The notes below the pieces were generated by a model that was given only the letters and a program-made list of their open reading frames with translations, was not told where the DNA came from and searched no databases. Of a stretch of 64,000 nt of DNA, positions 63,935-64,000 are shown in pieces. Source of the stretch: Paenibacillus antibioticophila. GTDB lineage: Bacteria; Bacillota; Bacilli; Paenibacillales; Paenibacillaceae. The stretch covers positions 1 to 64,000 of the forward strand of contig NZ_HG005139.1 in NCBI RefSeq assembly GCF_000455265.1, in the 5' to 3' direction. How positions within the stretch are numbered: position 1 is the first letter of the stretch; every line of letters begins with the position of its first letter. A program made the translations under genes and the position numbers.

Positions 63935-64000
63935 ATGGCAAAGAAAGCATTGATCGTACAAGGCGGATGGGACGGCCACGAACCGGTTCAGGTTGCGGAG
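63935..64000 (+). CDS. ThuA-domain protein, 5' part only
   Basis: The first 22 codons read MAKKALIVQGGWDGHEPVQV and continue past the window end. The ALIVQGGWDGHEP start is typical of ThuA-like (trehalose utilisation-type, class I amidotransferase-like) proteins. GAAGGGG precedes the ATG. Divergence from the AraC regulator fits a sugar-metabolism locus. Confidence 0.75.
   Translation, partial: MAKKALIVQGGWDGHEPVQVAE

Overview
The window reads as chromosomal DNA of a low-to-mid GC, Gram-positive, spore-forming, polysaccharide-degrading bacterium, most likely a Paenibacillus. The basis is strong AGGAGG ribosome sites, many GTG/TTG starts, an SLH-anchored multidomain xylanase, a YesM/YesN-type two-component system beside a sugar ABC transporter, a CotH-type protein, GlnR/TnrA, Fur and cre-like operators, and a gan-type galactan operon. 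No rRNA, tRNA, prophage or CRISPR array was seen.

Layout. (1) 1-6.8 kb: nitrite assimilation. nirB-nirD-nirC-cobA run on the plus strand behind two perfect GlnR/TnrA boxes and a leader RNA with a tandem-hexaloop (ANTAR-target) structure whose second stem competes with a terminator. An ANTAR protein and a TrpD-like protein are encoded divergently. cobA is split by a frameshift. (2) 6.8-15.5 kb: a secreted GH18 chitinase preceded by a possible 23-residue leader peptide, formate-tetrahydrofolate ligase, an Eis-like acetyltransferase, and a 1291-residue GH10 xylanase with SLH domains. (3) 15.7-23.8 kb: a sugar ABC transporter, a YesM-like kinase, a membrane-tethered binding-protein-like protein and a YesN-like regulator. 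(4) 23.9-31.8 kb: a small stress membrane protein, a VTC-domain / DUF4956 / CotH operon, a phosphoesterase, an HXXEE protein, and an ArsR-SulP pair behind a palindromic operator.

(5) 32-40 kb: a PepSY membrane protein divergent from an Opp/Nik-type ABC importer (two permeases, two ATPases, lipoprotein) that is translationally coupled to a SAM methyltransferase and followed by an HmoA-type monooxygenase. A Zur-like box overlaps the promoter and the first permease appears to start at ATT. This is the best candidate for a little-described metal or metallophore uptake system. (6) 40-46.3 kb: exonuclease III, LipL, a PadR/HAAS-like pair, a flavodoxin behind a near-ideal Fur-controlled promoter, a dGTPase-like protein and thymidine kinase. 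(7) 46.3-47.4 kb: about 1.1 kb without a credible gene, holding several repeat families including a mirror-symmetric array. (8) 47.4-57.2 kb: alkaline phosphatase with a PhoP-like box, then ganR and ganSPQ-ganB-ganA for galactan use.

(9) 57.4-64 kb: a nucleotide-sugar-epimerase-like protein, a serine hydrolase whose C-terminal part is frameshifted, a manganese (yybP-ykoY) riboswitch with two tandem terminators ahead of a TerC protein, a 0.7 kb repeat-rich stretch with inverted ends, a TetR-CPBP protease pair with a palindromic operator, an AraC regulator, and the start of a ThuA-like gene cut by the window end.

The regulatory RNA and operator assignments come from reading the bases directly. 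Product names rest on recognised motifs and are family-level knowledge. Ligands and physiological roles are inference.
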